Shown here piece after piece: positions 61,916-64,000 of a DNA stretch of 64,000 nucleotides; the stretch's first letter is position 1, and each line of letters begins with the position of its first letter. The DNA is from Apostichopus japonicus. Its lineage: Eukaryota; Echinodermata; Holothuroidea; Aspidochirotida; Stichopodidae. Under the pieces are notes generated by a model. That model saw nothing but the letters and a program-made list of their open reading frames with translations. It made no database searches and was not told the origin of the DNA. Location: contig NC_092583.1 in assembly GCF_037975245.1 (NCBI RefSeq), positions 13,667,764 to 13,731,763 of the forward strand. The letters are read 5' to 3'. Made by a program: the position numbers and the translations under genes.

Positions 61916-64000
61916 TTCTTCACCAGAACTTTGCAGTCGGTATATTCCAATTAACACTCTCTCTCAGAGGGAACGCATTGGACAACTATAGGTGTAACCC
62001 TAACCTTTCAGTACTAAATAATCATTGTAACAAGTAAAACTTGTCACAAAGTTTTGTGTTTCAGCCGTTGCGTTTATTCATGCAGTAAGTAAAGGTCGAG
62101 TCGATTTGGGTTAAAACAGCGGACTCTGTAATGCACTGGCAAAGCTATATGTAGCGTAATAGTACTAAACCGTAACTTTCCATTCGTAAAGAAGGTCAAA
62201 GGAAACAAACCAACAATAAAGGTTTGTTTTAGGGTAAACCCATATCTGCAAAAATATTCATCGAGTCACGGCTGTGAAGAGTTCAAGATGTCTTAGGCAT
62301 ATGATGTTATAGAAAACGTGTCACCAAATGATTTTTTTTGGGTTATATGCAGGCACTTAATGAAAGAGGAAAGTTTATTCTTCACTAACCCCACCCGTTC
62401 TGACGGATTATGTTCCCGCTTTATCGGGGTGGTGGGGGGGGGGGGAGAGATACAATTGCATTGTTAACAATTAAAATGAGCGCTTTTGCTAGAAATGAAA
62501 ATGTTTCTCAAAAAGCACACTGATATGCCTCTATTTTTTTGGTTTAAAAAGAAAATGTAATTAGAGAATGCCCATTTGTTGAGAAAACAAATCAAATTTG
62601 TGTTACAAAATGCTCATTTTATCGTTAGGTTTAGTGAATCTGTGGTTTTCCCAAACGAAAATCTTACAAAGCTACAATTGCTTCCACTGTCCAGTCTTCC
62701 CCTCAAAGTGTATGACCCCCTCCCCCCCCAACACTCCCCCTCTTCCATCACCTCTGGTTATGACTGGTTATTGACACCGAAATCTAAAATCATGAGTCAC
62801 CACTCTAAGAAACACCTAGGCTTGCTGGATGCTGTGGCATTGCTTTGTTGGCGGGTGAGCTGTGTACCTGCATGTGCTTCTTCACACATGTTTATAGTAT
62901 CTATTAACGTAGTACAAGTTATTGTATATTCTATACTATTCAATCAGCGACCTATTTTTGAAGAAAGATAAATACAGCCGACACCAAAGTGTGCAACAAT
63001 CATGGTCTATATACGTACTACTAAAGAAAGCAAGATGCATCTATAAAATCACTGGACAAGAAAAATTTGTGTACGAATTTGTTGGATTATTCAAAAGGCC
63101 AATCAATAGTAGAGCAAAGAATCATGATGTACCAAAAATTGCCAAGACTTAACCTAAGTTTAACACTGATTATTTTGTTTTATTTTTCTGGTGGTTTTTG
63201 CGATTTTAAAATCATACCCGGGACTTGAGAAGTATTACGTTAAATAACAAAATGTCTGAATGAGCTGGGGAATAGATTTTGAGAGTGACTCGGGACAGCA
63301 AAATAGTTCTTAAAGTTTGCAATTGAGTGACCATTAACTTGACTTTCTAGCATATTTGGAAAATTAATCTGGAATCAATTAAACATTGAATGACATAACC
63401 CTTTACAGAGCTGTAATATTTTGATTTTAGAGTATTATTTACATCGATTTCTTACTTTCCTTAAAACAACAAATCAAACAAATACAAATTAAATCACAAA
63501 AAATGACGTAAAATAATGCAGACTCATTAAAGTACATTTTATTTTTTATTTTACTCTATTCACAATAATAAAATCTCTGGCAATAAATATTTCAATTAAT
63601 TTCTCAATTTAAGTAGGATGGACAAAAGAAACATGATTAGCATCAATCTTGGAATTTTAGATACATGTAATATGCAAGACAACTTTCATATACAATATTT
63701 GATCAATCCAATTTAACTTTCACAAATATTGCCTCCATATCAACCAGATAAGCAAAAGAAAAATACTTGGGCACCTGTGAACAAATGCTCTATTACTTGT
63801 ATCCTCATGAATTTGCTTTTCTCAAAGAGAAAATGGAAATGTCTTTTACAAAACTGCTCGTCATTTAGGAATGAATATAAGTGTTGGAAATTGCTGATAT
63901 AGTATTTTCAACCCTTTTTAGAGATTTTAAACAGGCCAACATTTGAAGGTCAACACAGATGATAATTAAGATGACATTGATTAATAAATATTATTAATTT
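61916..64000. other. 5' flank of the mosaic protease, then no gene recognised
   Basis: The protease promoter should lie just above 61915 (minus strand), but I see no clear TATA box. A poly-G run sits at about 62432-62445. The open frames at 62576-62971 and 62922-63152 show no family resemblance. The last 700 bp are AT-rich and featureless. Confidence 0.4.

Overview
The window looks like genomic DNA of a marine invertebrate deuterostome, probably an echinoderm (inference). It is AT-rich, its genes have short exons with GT-AG introns, and its proteins resemble vertebrate mitochondrial and tRNA-modification proteins. It is crowded with hAT-type miniature transposons carrying poly-G tracts. No bacterial genes, operons, CRISPR arrays or rRNA genes were seen, and I identified no tRNA gene.

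Four gene loci are supported by exon-by-exon reading. (1) MAIP1 (minus, 28462-24761, 5 exons, 302 aa) and (2) TYW5 (plus, 30073-36607, 8 exons, 320 aa) lie head to head about 1.6 kb apart. As I recall, the human MAIP1/TYW5 pair at 2q33.1 has the same arrangement. (3) COA1 (plus, 40309-44988, 4 exons, 144 aa) is a mitochondrial complex IV assembly factor. (4) A secreted mosaic serine protease (minus, 61915-51884, 10 exons, 547 aa) has the order signal peptide, C-type lectin, trypsin-fold protease, LDLa, cysteine-free CUB-like domain. A second copy of its last two exons lies downstream (46374-45607) and could serve as an alternative 3' end.

Region by region: 0-24 kb has no recognisable host gene. 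It holds a 2.5 kb PIF/Harbinger-like element, a near-identical 2.2 kb tandem duplication, a hAT element with another hAT element nested in its transposase relic, several small tandem repeats, and a broken Ty3-type LTR retroelement fossil interrupted by a TIR element. 24-45 kb is the gene-rich part, with a LINE 3' end in the MAIP1/TYW5 interval and a 50 bp minisatellite grown from an exon/donor junction of TYW5. 45-62 kb is the protease locus, with large introns containing hAT miniature elements, (TA)n tracts, a perfect 89 bp-arm hairpin and a foldback-like element. A 414 bp pure hexanucleotide array and a covarying palindromic array centred on GATATC lie just beyond its CUB-A exon. 62-64 kb holds nothing recognisable.

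The observations I rate highest are the protease architecture with its phase-matched duplicated 3' exons and 4-cysteine LDLa, the GATATC array whose unit arms change together, the TYW5 minisatellite, and a G-rich module shared by hAT-like elements with different termini.
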